Below, piece after piece: positions 1-8,290 of a stretch of 64,000 nt of DNA; position 1 is the stretch's first letter, and each line of letters opens with the position of its first letter. This DNA comes from Pseudonocardia cypriaca. Its GTDB lineage: Bacteria > Actinomycetota > Actinomycetes > Mycobacteriales > Pseudonocardiaceae. The position numbers and the translations under genes are program-made. The notes under the pieces are model-generated. The model had not been told where the DNA came from. It searched no databases and saw nothing but the letters and a program-made list of their open reading frames with translations. The stretch lies in assembly GCF_006717045.1 (NCBI RefSeq), contig NZ_VFPH01000003.1:868001-932000 (forward strand), read 5' to 3'.

Positions 1-1
1 C

Positions 2-307
2 AACATCACGCTGTACTGGCTGACGGGCACCGGCGCCTCGGCCGCCCGGTGGTACTGGGAGTTCGGCCGGTTCGTGGCCGCAGCCCACGCGGCAGGCCAG
101 GCGCCTCCGGCCGTCTCGGTTCCGGTCGGCTTCACGACGTTCCCGGGCGAGATCTGGGCTGCCCCGCGCAGCTGGGTCGAGGCGGTCTACCCCGACCCCG
201 CCTACTTCAACGAGGTCGGCAAGGGCGGCCACTTCGCCGCGTGGGAGGAGCCCGAGCTGTTCGCGACCGAGGTCCGGGCGGCGTTCGCGCCGCTTCGCCG
301 GCTGTAG
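2..307 (+). CDS. Epoxide hydrolase-like alpha/beta hydrolase, C-terminal part
   Basis: The gene enters from the left edge, so only the last 101 codons are visible. The segment NITLYWLTGTGASAARWYWE at the window start, followed by a cap-to-core stretch with VGFTTFPGEIWAAPRSW and the final GGHFAAWEEPELFATEVRA, matches the C-terminal half of bacterial epoxide hydrolases. The His of GGHFAAWEEP is in the position of the catalytic His of the alpha/beta-hydrolase triad; the nucleophile lies outside the window. Family knowledge predicts hydrolysis of an epoxide to a diol in the cytoplasm, but the substrate cannot be inferred. The ATG at 74 is internal and is not a plausible start. Confidence 0.8.
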   Translation, partial: NITLYWLTGTGASAARWYWEFGRFVAAAHAAGQAPPAVSVPVGFTTFPGEIWAAPRSWVEAVYPDPAYFNEVGKGGHFAAWEEPELFATEVRAAFAPLRRL

Positions 308-495
308 GCGACGGAGCAGCGGACCCCGCACCACGGCCCCCGTTCGGCGATCAGCAACGGCGTCGTTGCGCTCGGTGTGTGAGCGGCTGCGGTGCGGACA
401 TCGCTTCACGTTCGCCCTGGTCACCGTGGTCACACACGCGGTCACGCACCGCCGATCGGGTCGAAAACGGCGGCTGTTGGCCCTATTGTCCCTCC

Positions 496-873
496 GTGGA
501 CCGCGCCAGGAATCGATCAGACGCGGCCGTTTGGATCATCGCTCCGCTGCTCGCCGGCGCCGTGGCCGCCGCTGCCGGGGTGATGCTGCTCGGCTGGCCG
601 CACCGGCCACCGCTGCCCGGTCAGGCGGGCGCGGTGGCCGCGGTGGCGCTGGCGTTCGTGGCGGTGATGCTCGTCTTCGCACCGGCCGCGCTGGCCCGCC
701 GACGAAGGGCGTCAGACGTCGCGGGTGATCGTCTGCTCGCGGCCGGGGCCGACCCCGATCGCGCTGACGGGCGCCCCGGTGAGCTCTTCGATCCGCTCCA
801 CGTAGGCCCGCGCGGTGGCCGGCAGGTCGTCGAAGGTGCGGCAGGCCGAGAGGTCCTCGAACCAACCGGGTAG
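496..873 (+). CDS. Small two-helix membrane protein overlapping the 3' end of purA
   Basis: A GTG at 496 opens a 125-codon frame. Its N-terminal part has a short charged start (VDRARNRSD) and two hydrophobic helices (about residues 12-33 and 45-67, ending LARRRRAS). The C-terminal half lies antisense to the last 160 bp of purA and reads as arbitrary sequence, so the functional part is probably the first 70 residues. I do not recognise the family. Two-helix proteins next to purA are common in actinomycetes, but it remains hypothetical. It could be a chance open frame, because GC-rich DNA opens long antisense frames. Confidence 0.4.
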   Translation: MDRARNRSDAAVWIIAPLLAGAVAAAAGVMLLGWPHRPPLPGQAGAVAAVALAFVAVMLVFAPAALARRRRASDVAGDRLLAAGADPDRADGRPGELFDPLHVGPRGGRQVVEGAAGREVLEPTG

Positions 874-1992
874 CTCCTCGTAGACCGGCTGCGCGTGGTG
901 CACGTCGGTCTGGGTCATCGGCATGTCGTCGACGCGACGGCCGTCGACCTCGTAGCCGACGCAGATCGGCACCGTCTCCAGCCCGGAGAGCACGTCGAGC
1001 TTGGTGAGGAAGAAGTCGGTGATGCCGTTGACGCGCGCCGCGTAGCGGCCGATCACGGCGTCGAACCAGCCGCAGCGGCGCGGGCGTCCGGTGGTGACCC
1101 CCACCTCGCCGCCGACCTTGCGCAGGTGCTCGCCCATCGCGTCGAGCAGCTCGGTCGGGAACGGGCCCGAGCCGACGCGGGTGGTGTAGGCCTTGAGGAT
1201 CCCGATCACCCGCGTGATCTTGTTGGGACCGATCCCCGAGCCGACGGCCGCGCCGCCCGCCGTCGGGTTCGAGCTGGTGACGAACGGGTAGGTGCCGTGG
1301 TCGACGTCGAGCAGGGTGCCCTGCGACCCCTCCAGCAGCACGGTCTCCCCGGTTTCCAGGGCCTTGTTGAGCAGCAGGCGGGTGTCGGCGATCCGGTCGG
1401 CGAACTTGCGCCCGTGCTCGAGCACGGTGTCCACGACCTCGTCGACCTGCAGCGCGCGCCGGTTGTAGACCTTGACGAGCACCTGGTTCTTGAAGTCGAG
1501 GGCGGCCTCGACCTTCTGGTGCAGGATCTTCTCGTCGAGCACGTCCGCCACGCGGACCCCGACGCGGGCCACCTTGTCCTGGTAGGCCGGGCCGATGCCG
1601 CGGCCGGTGGTGCCGATCTTGGCCTTGCCCAGGAACCGCTCGGTGACCTTGTCGATCGCCACGTGGTACGGCATGATCAAGTGCGCATCCGCGCTGATCA
1701 GAAGGTTGCTCGTGTCCACACCGCGCGCCTCGAGGCCGGAGAGCTCGTCGAGCAGCACCCCCGGGTCCACCACCACGCCGTTGCCGATCACGTTCTTGAC
1801 GCCCGGCGTGAGGATCCCGGACGGGATGAGGTGCAGGGCGAAGTCCTGACCGTTCGGCAGCACCACGGTGTGGCCCGCGTTGTTGCCACCCTGGTAACGA
1901 ACCACCCACTGGACCTGGCTACCGAGGATGTCGGTGGCCTTGCCCTTGCCTTCGTCGCCCCATTGGGCGCCGATCAGCACGATCGCCGGCAT
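712..1992 (-). CDS. purA: Adenylosuccinate synthetase
   Basis: PurA makes adenylosuccinate from IMP, aspartate and GTP, the first committed step to AMP, in the cytoplasm. The start at 1992 gives MPAIVLIGAQWGDEGKGK, the canonical N-terminal P-loop with catalytic Asp and Lys, and a 426-residue protein of normal family length. Other landmarks are GNNAGHTVV (catalytic His), the GTTGRGIGPAY loop, LEGSQGTLLD, TSSNPTAGG, and VTTGRPRRCGWFD near the C-terminus. Longer upstream in-frame extension is not family-like. The gene is monocistronic, divergent from the gene at 2048, and convergent with a small membrane ORF. It corresponds by position to mycobacterial Rv0357c. Confidence 0.97.
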   Translation of the reverse strand: MPAIVLIGAQWGDEGKGKATDILGSQVQWVVRYQGGNNAGHTVVLPNGQDFALHLIPSGILTPGVKNVIGNGVVVDPGVLLDELSGLEARGVDTSNLLISADAHLIMPYHVAIDKVTERFLGKAKIGTTGRGIGPAYQDKVARVGVRVADVLDEKILHQKVEAALDFKNQVLVKVYNRRALQVDEVVDTVLEHGRKFADRIADTRLLLNKALETGETVLLEGSQGTLLDVDHGTYPFVTSSNPTAGGAAVGSGIGPNKITRVIGILKAYTTRVGSGPFPTELLDAMGEHLRKVGGEVGVTTGRPRRCGWFDAVIGRYAARVNGITDFFLTKLDVLSGLETVPICVGYEVDGRRVDDMPMTQTDVHHAQPVYEELPGWFEDLSACRTFDDLPATARAYVERIEELTGAPVSAIGVGPGREQTITRDV

Positions 1993-2047
1993 GTGAAACT
2001 CCAGTCCTGGCCGCACCTCAACCGCGGCGGGGAAGGGTAACCGATCA

Positions 2048-2773
2048 GTGAGCCCGATCGATTCGGACGTGGTGCTGCTGAACTGCTCCGATGAGGGGCA
2101 GGCCCGGCGGCTCCCCGTGCACGGTAGTCGCCCTGGTGGTCCGCTCGCTGCCCTCACCGCCGTGGTCTTGCCCGCTCGCCCCGGCCGCAGCGACCTCGAC
2201 CCGGTACTCGCCGAGCACACCCCGCGCCGGGTCGTGGTCGCCGGCACCGACGCCGACCTCGCCGCCGTGCTGCTGCGGCTGCTGCGCACCGAGCGGCTGG
2301 ACGTCGAGGTCGCGTACCTGCCCGCGCACCGCTCGCCCGCCACCACCGCATGGGGACTGCCCACGGGGAAGGCGGCGGCGGCGCTGGCCGTGGCGGGGAC
2401 CGCATCCGCGGTGCCGCTCGTGCGCGACGACACCGGCGGCGTGCTCGTGGGCCGCGGGGAGATCCGCGACGTACGCGGTGAGTGCTACTGCGACGAGACC
2501 CTCGTGCTGCGGGGGCAGGCCCGCAGGCTCGTCGTCGCCCCGGGCCCGGACGGGATCGCCGTGCGGGCCGGGTGGGGTGGCCGGGCACCGGACGGGCGCA
2601 TGCGACCGGTCCCCGCCCGCGCACCCAAGGGCGCAGGGTCCGCGCTGGGCCGGGCGGTCCAGGTGGGCTGCGAGCCGGCGATCGTGGTGGCGGACGGCGT
2701 ACCGCACCCCCGTCCGGTTCCCCGGAGGACCTGGTATCGGCACACGGCCGACTGGCTGCTCGTCCGCCCCTGA
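2048..2773 (+). CDS. Conserved hypothetical protein, possibly a diverged NAD/diacylglycerol-kinase-like fold
   Basis: A 241-residue soluble protein lies divergent from purA with a 55-bp gap. Around residue 65 it has VVVAGTDADLAAVLLRLLRT, and later WGLPTGKAAAALAVAG followed by VPLVRDDTGGVLVGRGEI. This resembles the order of diacylglycerol-kinase catalytic domains (a Gly-Asp-Gly loop, a small-residue segment with a conserved Gly, then a second lobe), but the GGDGT motif is replaced by AGTDAD, so activity is doubtful. A hypothetical beside purA also exists in mycobacteria (the Rv0358 position). Function is unknown and the fold proposal is inference only. Confidence 0.75.
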   Translation: MSPIDSDVVLLNCSDEGQARRLPVHGSRPGGPLAALTAVVLPARPGRSDLDPVLAEHTPRRVVVAGTDADLAAVLLRLLRTERLDVEVAYLPAHRSPATTAWGLPTGKAAAALAVAGTASAVPLVRDDTGGVLVGRGEIRDVRGECYCDETLVLRGQARRLVVAPGPDGIAVRAGWGGRAPDGRMRPVPARAPKGAGSALGRAVQVGCEPAIVVADGVPHPRPVPRRTWYRHTADWLLVRP

Positions 2774-2911
2774 TCGGGCGAGCGAGGTCACAGCGAGTGA
2801 GACCAGGACACACCGTGTTCACCTGAGCTGATCACGCGCGAAACATCACGTTCCTACGTTCGGCCGAGGGCCGGAGCACGGCGGCCCCGTGACCCCTCGG
2901 AAGGAACACCT

Positions 2912-4171
2912 GTGACCACCTCTCGATCTCGCCGAGCCATCGGGGCCGCGGCCCTGCTGACCGCCGGCCTGGTGCTGTCCGCCTGCGGGGCCCGCGTCGA
3001 CGCCGCAGGAGCGGGCGCGCCTGCCGCCGCGCCGTCCTGCGTCGACACGTCCGGCAACGAGATCAAGGTCGGGTTCCTCAACTCGCGCTCCGGCACGATG
3101 GCGATCAGCGAGAAGACCGTCTACGACTCGCTCTCGCTCGCCGCCGAGCAGATCAACGCCGCGGGCGGGGTGCTGGGCAAGCAGCTGGAGATCGTGGCGG
3201 AGGACGGCGCGTCGGAGCCCACGATCTTCGCCGAGAAGGCGCAGAAGCTGATCCGCAGCGACTGCGTAGCCGCCGTGTTCGGCGGCTGGACCTCCTCGTC
3301 GCGCAAGGCGATGCTGCCGGTGTTCGAGAGCAACAACTCGCTGCTCTTCTACCCCGTGCAGTACGAGGGCCTGGAGTCGTCGAAGAACATCTTCTACACC
3401 GGAGCCACCACGAACCAGCAGATCATCCCGGCGCTGGACTACCTGAAGGAGCAGGGCGTCACGAGCCTGTTCCTCGTGGGCAGCGACTACGTGTTCCCGC
3501 AGACCGCCAACAAGATCATCAAGGCGTACGGTGCCGCGAACGGCATCGAGATCAAGGGCGAGGAGTACGCCCCGCTCGGGCACACCGACTTCGCCACGAT
3601 CGTCTCGAAGGTCCGCGACGCAGGCGCCGGCGCGGTGTTCAACACCCTCAACGGCGACTCGAACGTCGCGTTCTTCAAGGAGTACCGGAACCTCGGCCTG
3701 ACGCCCGCCACCATGCCGGTGATCAGCGTGTCGATCGCCGAGGAGGAGGTCGGCGGCATCGGCGTGGACAACATCGTCGGCCAGCCGGTGGCCTGGAACT
3801 ACTACCAGACGATCGACTCACCCACGAACAAGCAGTTCGTCGACGCCTTCAAGGCCGAGTACGGCGCGAACCGCGTGACGTCCGACCCGATGGAGGCGGC
3901 GTACACGTCGCTGTTCCTGTGGAAGGGCATGGTCGAGAAGGCCGGCTCGTTCGACGTCGCCGCCGTGCAGGCGGCAGCCGGCGGTGTCAGCTACGACGCC
4001 CCGGAGGGCACGGTCACCGTCAACGGCGAGAACCACCACATCGCCAAGACCGCACTCATCGGCAAGATCGGCGCGGACGGCCTCATCCACACCGAGTGGA
4101 CCTCCGGCCAGCCGATCGAGCCCGACCCCTACCTCAAGACCTACCCGTGGGCCTCCGGGCTCGCGAGCTGA
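2912..4171 (+). CDS. urtA: Urea ABC transporter substrate-binding lipoprotein
   Basis: This is the extracellular receptor of the Urt high-affinity urea importer. The GTG at 2912 follows an AAGGA ribosome site and gives a lipoprotein signal (charged MTTSRSRRA, hydrophobic core, lipobox LSAC with the lipidated Cys near residue 25). The mature part begins with IKVGFLNSRSGTMAISE, the amide-binding type I periplasmic fold. The segments FGGWTSSSRKAMLPVFE and LLFYPVQYEGLE are the urea/short-chain-amide signature. Length (419 aa) is normal. It heads a five-gene operon urtABCDE, with urtB starting 2 nt after its stop. Confidence 0.95.
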   Translation: MTTSRSRRAIGAAALLTAGLVLSACGARVDAAGAGAPAAAPSCVDTSGNEIKVGFLNSRSGTMAISEKTVYDSLSLAAEQINAAGGVLGKQLEIVAEDGASEPTIFAEKAQKLIRSDCVAAVFGGWTSSSRKAMLPVFESNNSLLFYPVQYEGLESSKNIFYTGATTNQQIIPALDYLKEQGVTSLFLVGSDYVFPQTANKIIKAYGAANGIEIKGEEYAPLGHTDFATIVSKVRDAGAGAVFNTLNGDSNVAFFKEYRNLGLTPATMPVISVSIAEEEVGGIGVDNIVGQPVAWNYYQTIDSPTNKQFVDAFKAEYGANRVTSDPMEAAYTSLFLWKGMVEKAGSFDVAAVQAAAGGVSYDAPEGTVTVNGENHHIAKTALIGKIGADGLIHTEWTSGQPIEPDPYLKTYPWASGLAS

Positions 4172-4172
4172 C

Positions 4173-5057
4173 GTGGACGTCCTCGTCACCCAGGTCTTCA
4201 ACGGCCTGTCCGGCGGCTCGATCCTGCTCCTCGCCGCGCTCGGCCTCGCGCTGACGTTCGGTCAGATGGGCGTGATCAACATGGCGCACGGCGAGTTCAT
4301 CATGGCCGGCGCCTACACCGCGTACGTCATGCAGAACGTGCTGGGCGCCGCCGGACTGTCGCTGCTGGTGTCGCTGCCGATCGCGTTCGCGGTGGGCGGC
4401 GTCCTCGGGGTGGTGCTTGAGGCCACTCTGCTGCGGCGGATGTACCACCGGCCACTGGACACGCTGCTCGTCACGTGGGGCGTCTCGCTGGTGCTGCAGC
4501 AGCTCGCGCGGGACGTCTTCGGCACGGCGGGCGTCGACGTCCCGGCGCCCGCCTGGCTCTCCGGGCCGGTCGAGGTGCTCGGGTTCTCCTTCCCGCGCAC
4601 CCGGCTGTTCATCCTGCTGCTGGCCGTGGCGGCGTTCCTCGCGCTCGCCGCTGCGCTGCGCTACACCGCGCTGGGGCGGCGGATCCGCGCCACCGTGCAG
4701 AACCGGCCGCTCGCGGAGACCTCCGGGATCTCCACCCGCGCCACCGACCGGCTGACCTTCTTCATCGGGTCGGGGCTCGCGGGCGTCGCGGGGGTGGCGC
4801 TCACGCTGATGGGCTCGATCTCGCCCAACCTCGGCACGTCCTACATCGTCGACGCGTTCCTCGTGGTCGTCGTCGGCGGGATCGGCCAGATCAGGGGCGC
4901 GGTGATCGCCGCGTTCCTGCTCGGAGTGGCGCAGAGCTGGATCGAGTACTCGACCACGGCGTCGATCGCGAAGGTGCTGGTGTTCGCGCTGATCGTCGCG
5001 TTCCTGCAGGTACGACCCCAGGGGATCTTCACGGTGCGCACGCGGAGCCTTGCATGA
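4173..5057 (+). CDS. urtB: Urea ABC transporter permease UrtB
   Basis: This is an inner-membrane channel subunit of the LivH family. The GTG at 4173 gives 294 residues with about eight hydrophobic helices. Diagnostic segments are ALGLALTFGQMGVINMAHGE near the N-terminus, the urea-type family signature, and GSGLAGVAGVALTLMGSISP in the second half. The alternative upstream start at 3984 would run antiparallel through urtA coding sequence and is rejected. It overlaps urtC by an ATGA, indicating translational coupling. It should pair with UrtC to form the permease heterodimer. Confidence 0.95.
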   Translation: MDVLVTQVFNGLSGGSILLLAALGLALTFGQMGVINMAHGEFIMAGAYTAYVMQNVLGAAGLSLLVSLPIAFAVGGVLGVVLEATLLRRMYHRPLDTLLVTWGVSLVLQQLARDVFGTAGVDVPAPAWLSGPVEVLGFSFPRTRLFILLLAVAAFLALAAALRYTALGRRIRATVQNRPLAETSGISTRATDRLTFFIGSGLAGVAGVALTLMGSISPNLGTSYIVDAFLVVVVGGIGQIRGAVIAAFLLGVAQSWIEYSTTASIAKVLVFALIVAFLQVRPQGIFTVRTRSLA

Positions 5058-6127
5058 ACCGGCGCTGGGTCCTGCCGGCGGCGTTCGCGGTGGCGGCCGT
5101 GCTGCTGTTCGTCGTGGCCCCGCTCGCGCTCAGCCCGTTCCGGCTCGACCAGCTCGGCCGCTACCTCTGCTTCGCGATCGTCGCGGTCGGGATCGGGCTG
5201 GCCTGGGGCCGCGGCGGGATGTTGACGCTCGGCCAGGGCGTGTTCTTCGGGATGGGCGCCTACCTGATGGCGATGCACCTGAAGCTCGCCGACGCCGGGC
5301 CGGGCGGCACGCCCGACTTCATGGCGCTCATCTCGTCGGACGGCGTGCCGTGGTGGTGGGAGCCGTTCCGCTCCGAGATCGTCACACTGCTCGCGATCCT
5401 GCTGCTGCCCGCGGCCGTGGCAGCCGTGCTCGGGCTCGCGACGTTCCGGCGCAAGGTCCGCGGGGCGTACTTCGCGATCCTGTCCCAGGCACTCGCCGCG
5501 GCCTTCGCGATCCTGCTGGTCGGCAACCCGACCGGCACCGGCGGGTCCACCGGCCTGTCCGGCTTCCGCGGCTTCTTCGGGTTCGCGCTGTCGGACCCGG
5601 CCAACCGCCTCGTGCTGTTCTGCACGGCCGCGGGCGTGCTGCTGCTGATGCTCGCGCTCGTCCGCCAGCTCATGGTGAGCCGCTACGGCGAGCTGCTGGT
5701 GGCCTGCCGCGACGCCGAGGAGCGGGTGCGGTTCCTCGGCTACGACCCGGCCAACGTCAAGACAGTCGCGTTCGTGGTTGCGGCGTTCATGGCGGGCATC
5801 GCCGGGGCGCTGTTCGTGCCGATCGTCGGCATCGTCTCGCCCAACGACGTCGGCATCGTGCCGTCGATCGGGATGCTCATCGGCGTCGCGATCGGTGGCC
5901 GCTCCACGCTCTTCGGGCCGGCGCTCGGCGCGATCGCCGTGGCATGGGCGGGCAGCGCGCTCTCCGAGCAGTTCCCGTCGGGCTGGACCTACGTCCAGGG
6001 CCTGCTGTTCATGCTCGTGATCGCCTTCCTGCCCGGTGGCCTCGCGTCGCTGGCCTGGCGGCGGGTGCGGCCCACCGCTCCCGCGCCCTCCGCGCAGCCG
6101 GTTCCGGCCCCCTCGGGAGGCAGCTGA
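5054..6127 (+). CDS. urtC: Urea ABC transporter permease UrtC
   Basis: The second membrane subunit (LivM family, 357 aa). The ATG at 5054 overlaps the urtB stop. Conserved pieces include GRGGMLTLGQGVFFGMGAYL, the urea-specific insertion with PWWWEPFRS, GNPTGTGGSTGLSGF, and the cytoplasmic EAA-like loop ELLVACRDAEERVRFLGYD that contacts the ATPases. The C-terminal tail is Pro/Ala-rich (APAPSAQPVPAP), a common actinobacterial extension. It overlaps urtD by one base (TGATG). Confidence 0.95.
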   Translation: MNRRWVLPAAFAVAAVLLFVVAPLALSPFRLDQLGRYLCFAIVAVGIGLAWGRGGMLTLGQGVFFGMGAYLMAMHLKLADAGPGGTPDFMALISSDGVPWWWEPFRSEIVTLLAILLLPAAVAAVLGLATFRRKVRGAYFAILSQALAAAFAILLVGNPTGTGGSTGLSGFRGFFGFALSDPANRLVLFCTAAGVLLLMLALVRQLMVSRYGELLVACRDAEERVRFLGYDPANVKTVAFVVAAFMAGIAGALFVPIVGIVSPNDVGIVPSIGMLIGVAIGGRSTLFGPALGAIAVAWAGSALSEQFPSGWTYVQGLLFMLVIAFLPGGLASLAWRRVRPTAPAPSAQPVPAPSGGS

Positions 6128-6900
6128 TGCAGCAGGATTACCTGGAGATCTCCGGGCTCACCGTCAGCTTCGACGGGTTCGTCGCAGTGGACGGCGTGAA
6201 CCTCTCGGTGCTGCCCGGCGACCTGCGGTTCCTCATCGGGCCCAACGGCGCGGGCAAGACCACGCTCATCGACGCCGTGTCCGGGCTCGTGCCTGCCACG
6301 GGGTCGGTGCGCTACGGCGGGCACGAGCTCACCGGCCGGAAGGTGCACCGGATCGCCCGGCTCGGCGTGGGGCGGACGTTCCAGACCGCCACGGTGTTCG
6401 AGGAGCTCACCGTTCTGCAGAACCTCGACATCGCCGCCGGGCACCGACGCGGCCCGCTCACGCTGGTTCGGCGCCGCAAGGGCATCCCGGAGGAGGTCGA
6501 ACGGGCCCTGGAGACGGTCGGGCTCGCGGAGCTGGTCGACGCCCCCGCCGGGGTGCTCGCCCACGGCCAGAAGCAGTGGCTCGAGATCGGCATGCTCCTC
6601 GTGCAGGACGCCCGGCTGCTCATGCTCGACGAGCCCGTTGCGGGCATGAGCGCGGAGGAGAAGGACGAGACCGGCCGGCTGCTGCAGCGCATCGGCGCCG
6701 ACCGCACCGTCGTGGTGGTGGAGCACGACATGGACTTCATGCGCTCCTTCGCCAACTCCGTGACGGTGCTGCACGCCGGGAAGGTGCTCGCCGAGGGCAG
6801 CGTCCGCGAGGTGCAGGCCGACCCACGGGTGCAGGAGGTCTACCTCGGACCCGGCCACCACTCGCAGGCCGAGGTCGAGACGGTCCTCGGAGAGGTGTAA
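6127..6900 (+). CDS. urtD: Urea ABC transporter ATPase UrtD
   Basis: One of two nucleotide-binding subunits (LivG type, 257 aa). Walker A is GPNGAGKTTLI near residue 41. The signature loop is LAHGQKQWLEIGMLL, the non-LSGGQ form usual for UrtD. Walker B is LLMLDEPVAGMS and the H-loop is VVVEHDMDFM. The gene ends TAA at 6898-6900. A 162-bp palindromic element begins at the very next base and separates urtD from urtE, breaking what is otherwise a tightly overlapping operon. Confidence 0.95.
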   Translation: MQQDYLEISGLTVSFDGFVAVDGVNLSVLPGDLRFLIGPNGAGKTTLIDAVSGLVPATGSVRYGGHELTGRKVHRIARLGVGRTFQTATVFEELTVLQNLDIAAGHRRGPLTLVRRRKGIPEEVERALETVGLAELVDAPAGVLAHGQKQWLEIGMLLVQDARLLMLDEPVAGMSAEEKDETGRLLQRIGADRTVVVVEHDMDFMRSFANSVTVLHAGKVLAEGSVREVQADPRVQEVYLGPGHHSQAEVETVLGEV

Positions 6901-7062
6901 GTGTCCCCCGTCGGGTGCCCGCCACATATCTCGACGGCCCAGCTTCCCGCTGGCCGCACCGGCGAGCCGGCCGAGTATGTCCAATACGAGGCCGATCCGC
7001 CGGCACACCCAGCGGAAAGCTGGATCCGCCGATATACGCAACGGACACCCGACGGGGGACAC
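6901..7062 (+). repeat. Long palindromic intergenic element, copy 1 (urtD/urtE)
   Basis: A 162-bp element fills the gap between urtD and urtE. Its ends are a perfect 17-bp inverted repeat: GTGTCCCCCGTCGGGTG at 6901-6917 and CACCCGACGGGGGACAC at 7046-7062. Inside are nested arms CCAGCTTCCCGCTGG / CCAGCGGAAAGCTGG and an apical GTAT-GTCCA-ATAC hairpin, so the whole unit folds into one long imperfect hairpin. The right arm carries GGGGGA (7054-7059) placed 5 nt before the urtE ATG, so the Shine-Dalgarno would be paired in the folded form. A second copy, about 95% identical in the core, is at 10381-10548. It could be a MITE/REP-like repeat or a cis-acting RNA element. Confidence 0.9.
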
Positions 7063-7064
7063 TC

Positions 7065-7757
7065 ATGTTGACCATGACCGACGTCGAGGTCGGCTACGGC
7101 CGCACCTCGGTGATCCACGGCGTCACCATCGAGGTGCCCGCGGACGGGGTCGTCGCAGTGATGGGCCACAACGGCGCAGGCAAGACCACCCTGCTGCGCG
7201 CGGCCGTCGGGCTGCTGCCGACGCGGTCCGGCCGGATCACGCTGGACGGCGAGGACGTCACCGGCACCCAGCCCCACCAGCGGGTTCGGCGCGGACTGGC
7301 GTACGTGCCGCAGGGGCAGCAGTCGTTCGGGCAGCTGACGACGCTGGAGAACCTGCAGGTCGTCGCCGACACCAAGCCACGGGGAACGGGCCTGATCGAC
7401 GAGGCGCTCGACCTGTTCCCCGCCCTGAAGGATCTGCTCGGCCGCCGCGCGGGCCTGCTGTCGGGCGGGCAGCGCCAGCAGCTCGCCATCGCCCGTGCGC
7501 TGATCACGCAGCCGCGGATGCTCATCCTCGACGAGCCCACCGAAGGCATCCAGCCCTCCGTCGTGGCGGAGATCGAGCAGGCGATCCTCGGGCTCACCCG
7601 CCGCGGCGGCCTGTCGGTGCTGCTGGTCGAGCAGCACGTGGGCTTCGCCCTCGACGCCGCGAACCACTACTACGTGCTCGCATCGGGCCGGGTGACGGCG
7701 GAGGGCCGCGGCGGCACCGACTCCGTCACCGACGTGCGGTCGGCTATGGCGATCTAG
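7065..7757 (+). CDS. urtE: Urea ABC transporter ATPase UrtE
   Basis: The second nucleotide-binding subunit (LivF type, 230 aa). The start ATG at 7065 gives MLTMTDVEVGYGRTSVIHGV; a second ATG at 7074 is possible but has poorer spacing. Walker A is GHNGAGKTTLL, the signature LSGGQRQQLAIARAL, Walker B LILDEPTEGIQ, and the switch His lies in LLVEQHVGFAL. Its ribosome-binding site GGGGGA lies inside the right arm of the upstream palindromic element, so its translation may be controlled separately from urtABCD. Its stop overlaps the convergent gene on the other strand. Confidence 0.95.
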   Translation: MLTMTDVEVGYGRTSVIHGVTIEVPADGVVAVMGHNGAGKTTLLRAAVGLLPTRSGRITLDGEDVTGTQPHQRVRRGLAYVPQGQQSFGQLTTLENLQVVADTKPRGTGLIDEALDLFPALKDLLGRRAGLLSGGQRQQLAIARALITQPRMLILDEPTEGIQPSVVAEIEQAILGLTRRGGLSVLLVEQHVGFALDAANHYYVLASGRVTAEGRGGTDSVTDVRSAMAI

Positions 7758-8203
7758 GCGGGTTCGAGGACGACGACCGGGATCTCGCGGTCGGTGTAGG
7801 TCGCGTAGGCCGCATAGGGCCGGTAGACCTGCACGAGCCGGCCCCACAGCCGCTCGCGTTCCTCCCCTTCCGCCACCCGCGGCCGCACCCGGCGACGCAC
7901 GCCGCCCGGCAGTTCGACCTCCGTCACGGGCATCGACATGAGGTTGTGGAACCAGGCCGGGTGCGTGTCGGTGCCCCCTTTCGACCCCACGACGACCAGG
8001 TTCGGGGCGTCGTCCAGGTAGATCAGGGGGTTGGTGCGCGCGACGCCCGACCTGCGGCCAACGTGGTCGAGCAGCAGGACGGGTGCGCCGCGGAAGGTCC
8101 CGCCGACGCGGCCGCCGGTCCACCGGAAGAGGACCCGGTTCAGGCGGGCGCCTTGGCGGTGCAGCTTCCAGAACGGGGACGAGGCAGACGGGGCCTTGGG
8201 CAT
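7754..8203 (-). CDS. Deazaflavin-dependent nitroreductase-family protein (DUF385/DDN-like)
   Basis: A 149-residue protein of the split-barrel F420/flavin-binding family. Typical segments are FWKLHRQGARLNRVLFRWTG at the N-terminus, APVLLLDHVGRRSGVARTNP, LVVVGSKGGTDTHPAWFHNL (cofactor-binding region) and a C-terminal YRPYAAYATYTDREIPVVVL. Family members bind coenzyme F420 and reduce diverse substrates; the substrate here is unknown. It is transcribed divergently from a TetR regulator, with a perfect 7-bp inverted repeat (8213-8231) between them, so it is probably that regulator's target. Confidence 0.88.
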   Translation of the reverse strand: MPKAPSASSPFWKLHRQGARLNRVLFRWTGGRVGGTFRGAPVLLLDHVGRRSGVARTNPLIYLDDAPNLVVVGSKGGTDTHPAWFHNLMSMPVTEVELPGGVRRRVRPRVAEGEERERLWGRLVQVYRPYAAYATYTDREIPVVVLEPA

Positions 8204-8212
8204 GACCCGGAT

Positions 8213-8231
8213 ACTGTCATGAAGTGACAGT
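8213..8231. promoter_or_regulatory. Putative TetR operator
   Basis: ACTGTCA-TGAAG-TGACAGT, a perfect 7-bp inverted repeat with a 5-nt spacer, lies between two divergent start regions. It is 10 bp upstream of the DUF385 start (8203) and 60 bp upstream of the likely tetR start (8291). A further half-site-like AGTGACA follows at about 8240. Size and position fit TetR-family operators that autoregulate and control the divergent gene. No experimental evidence is available. Confidence 0.6.
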
Positions 8232-8290
8232 TGGCAGCAAGTGACACATGGCGCTTGGTGTCGGGATCGCGCTCGGCGTACGGTGCCCCG

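Noticed and set aside
2780..2910. GlnR-type nitrogen operator upstream of urtA
   Set aside because: GATCAC and GAAAC half-sites are visible, but the spacing (4 nt instead of 6) does not fit the known gTnAc-n6-GaAAc pattern.
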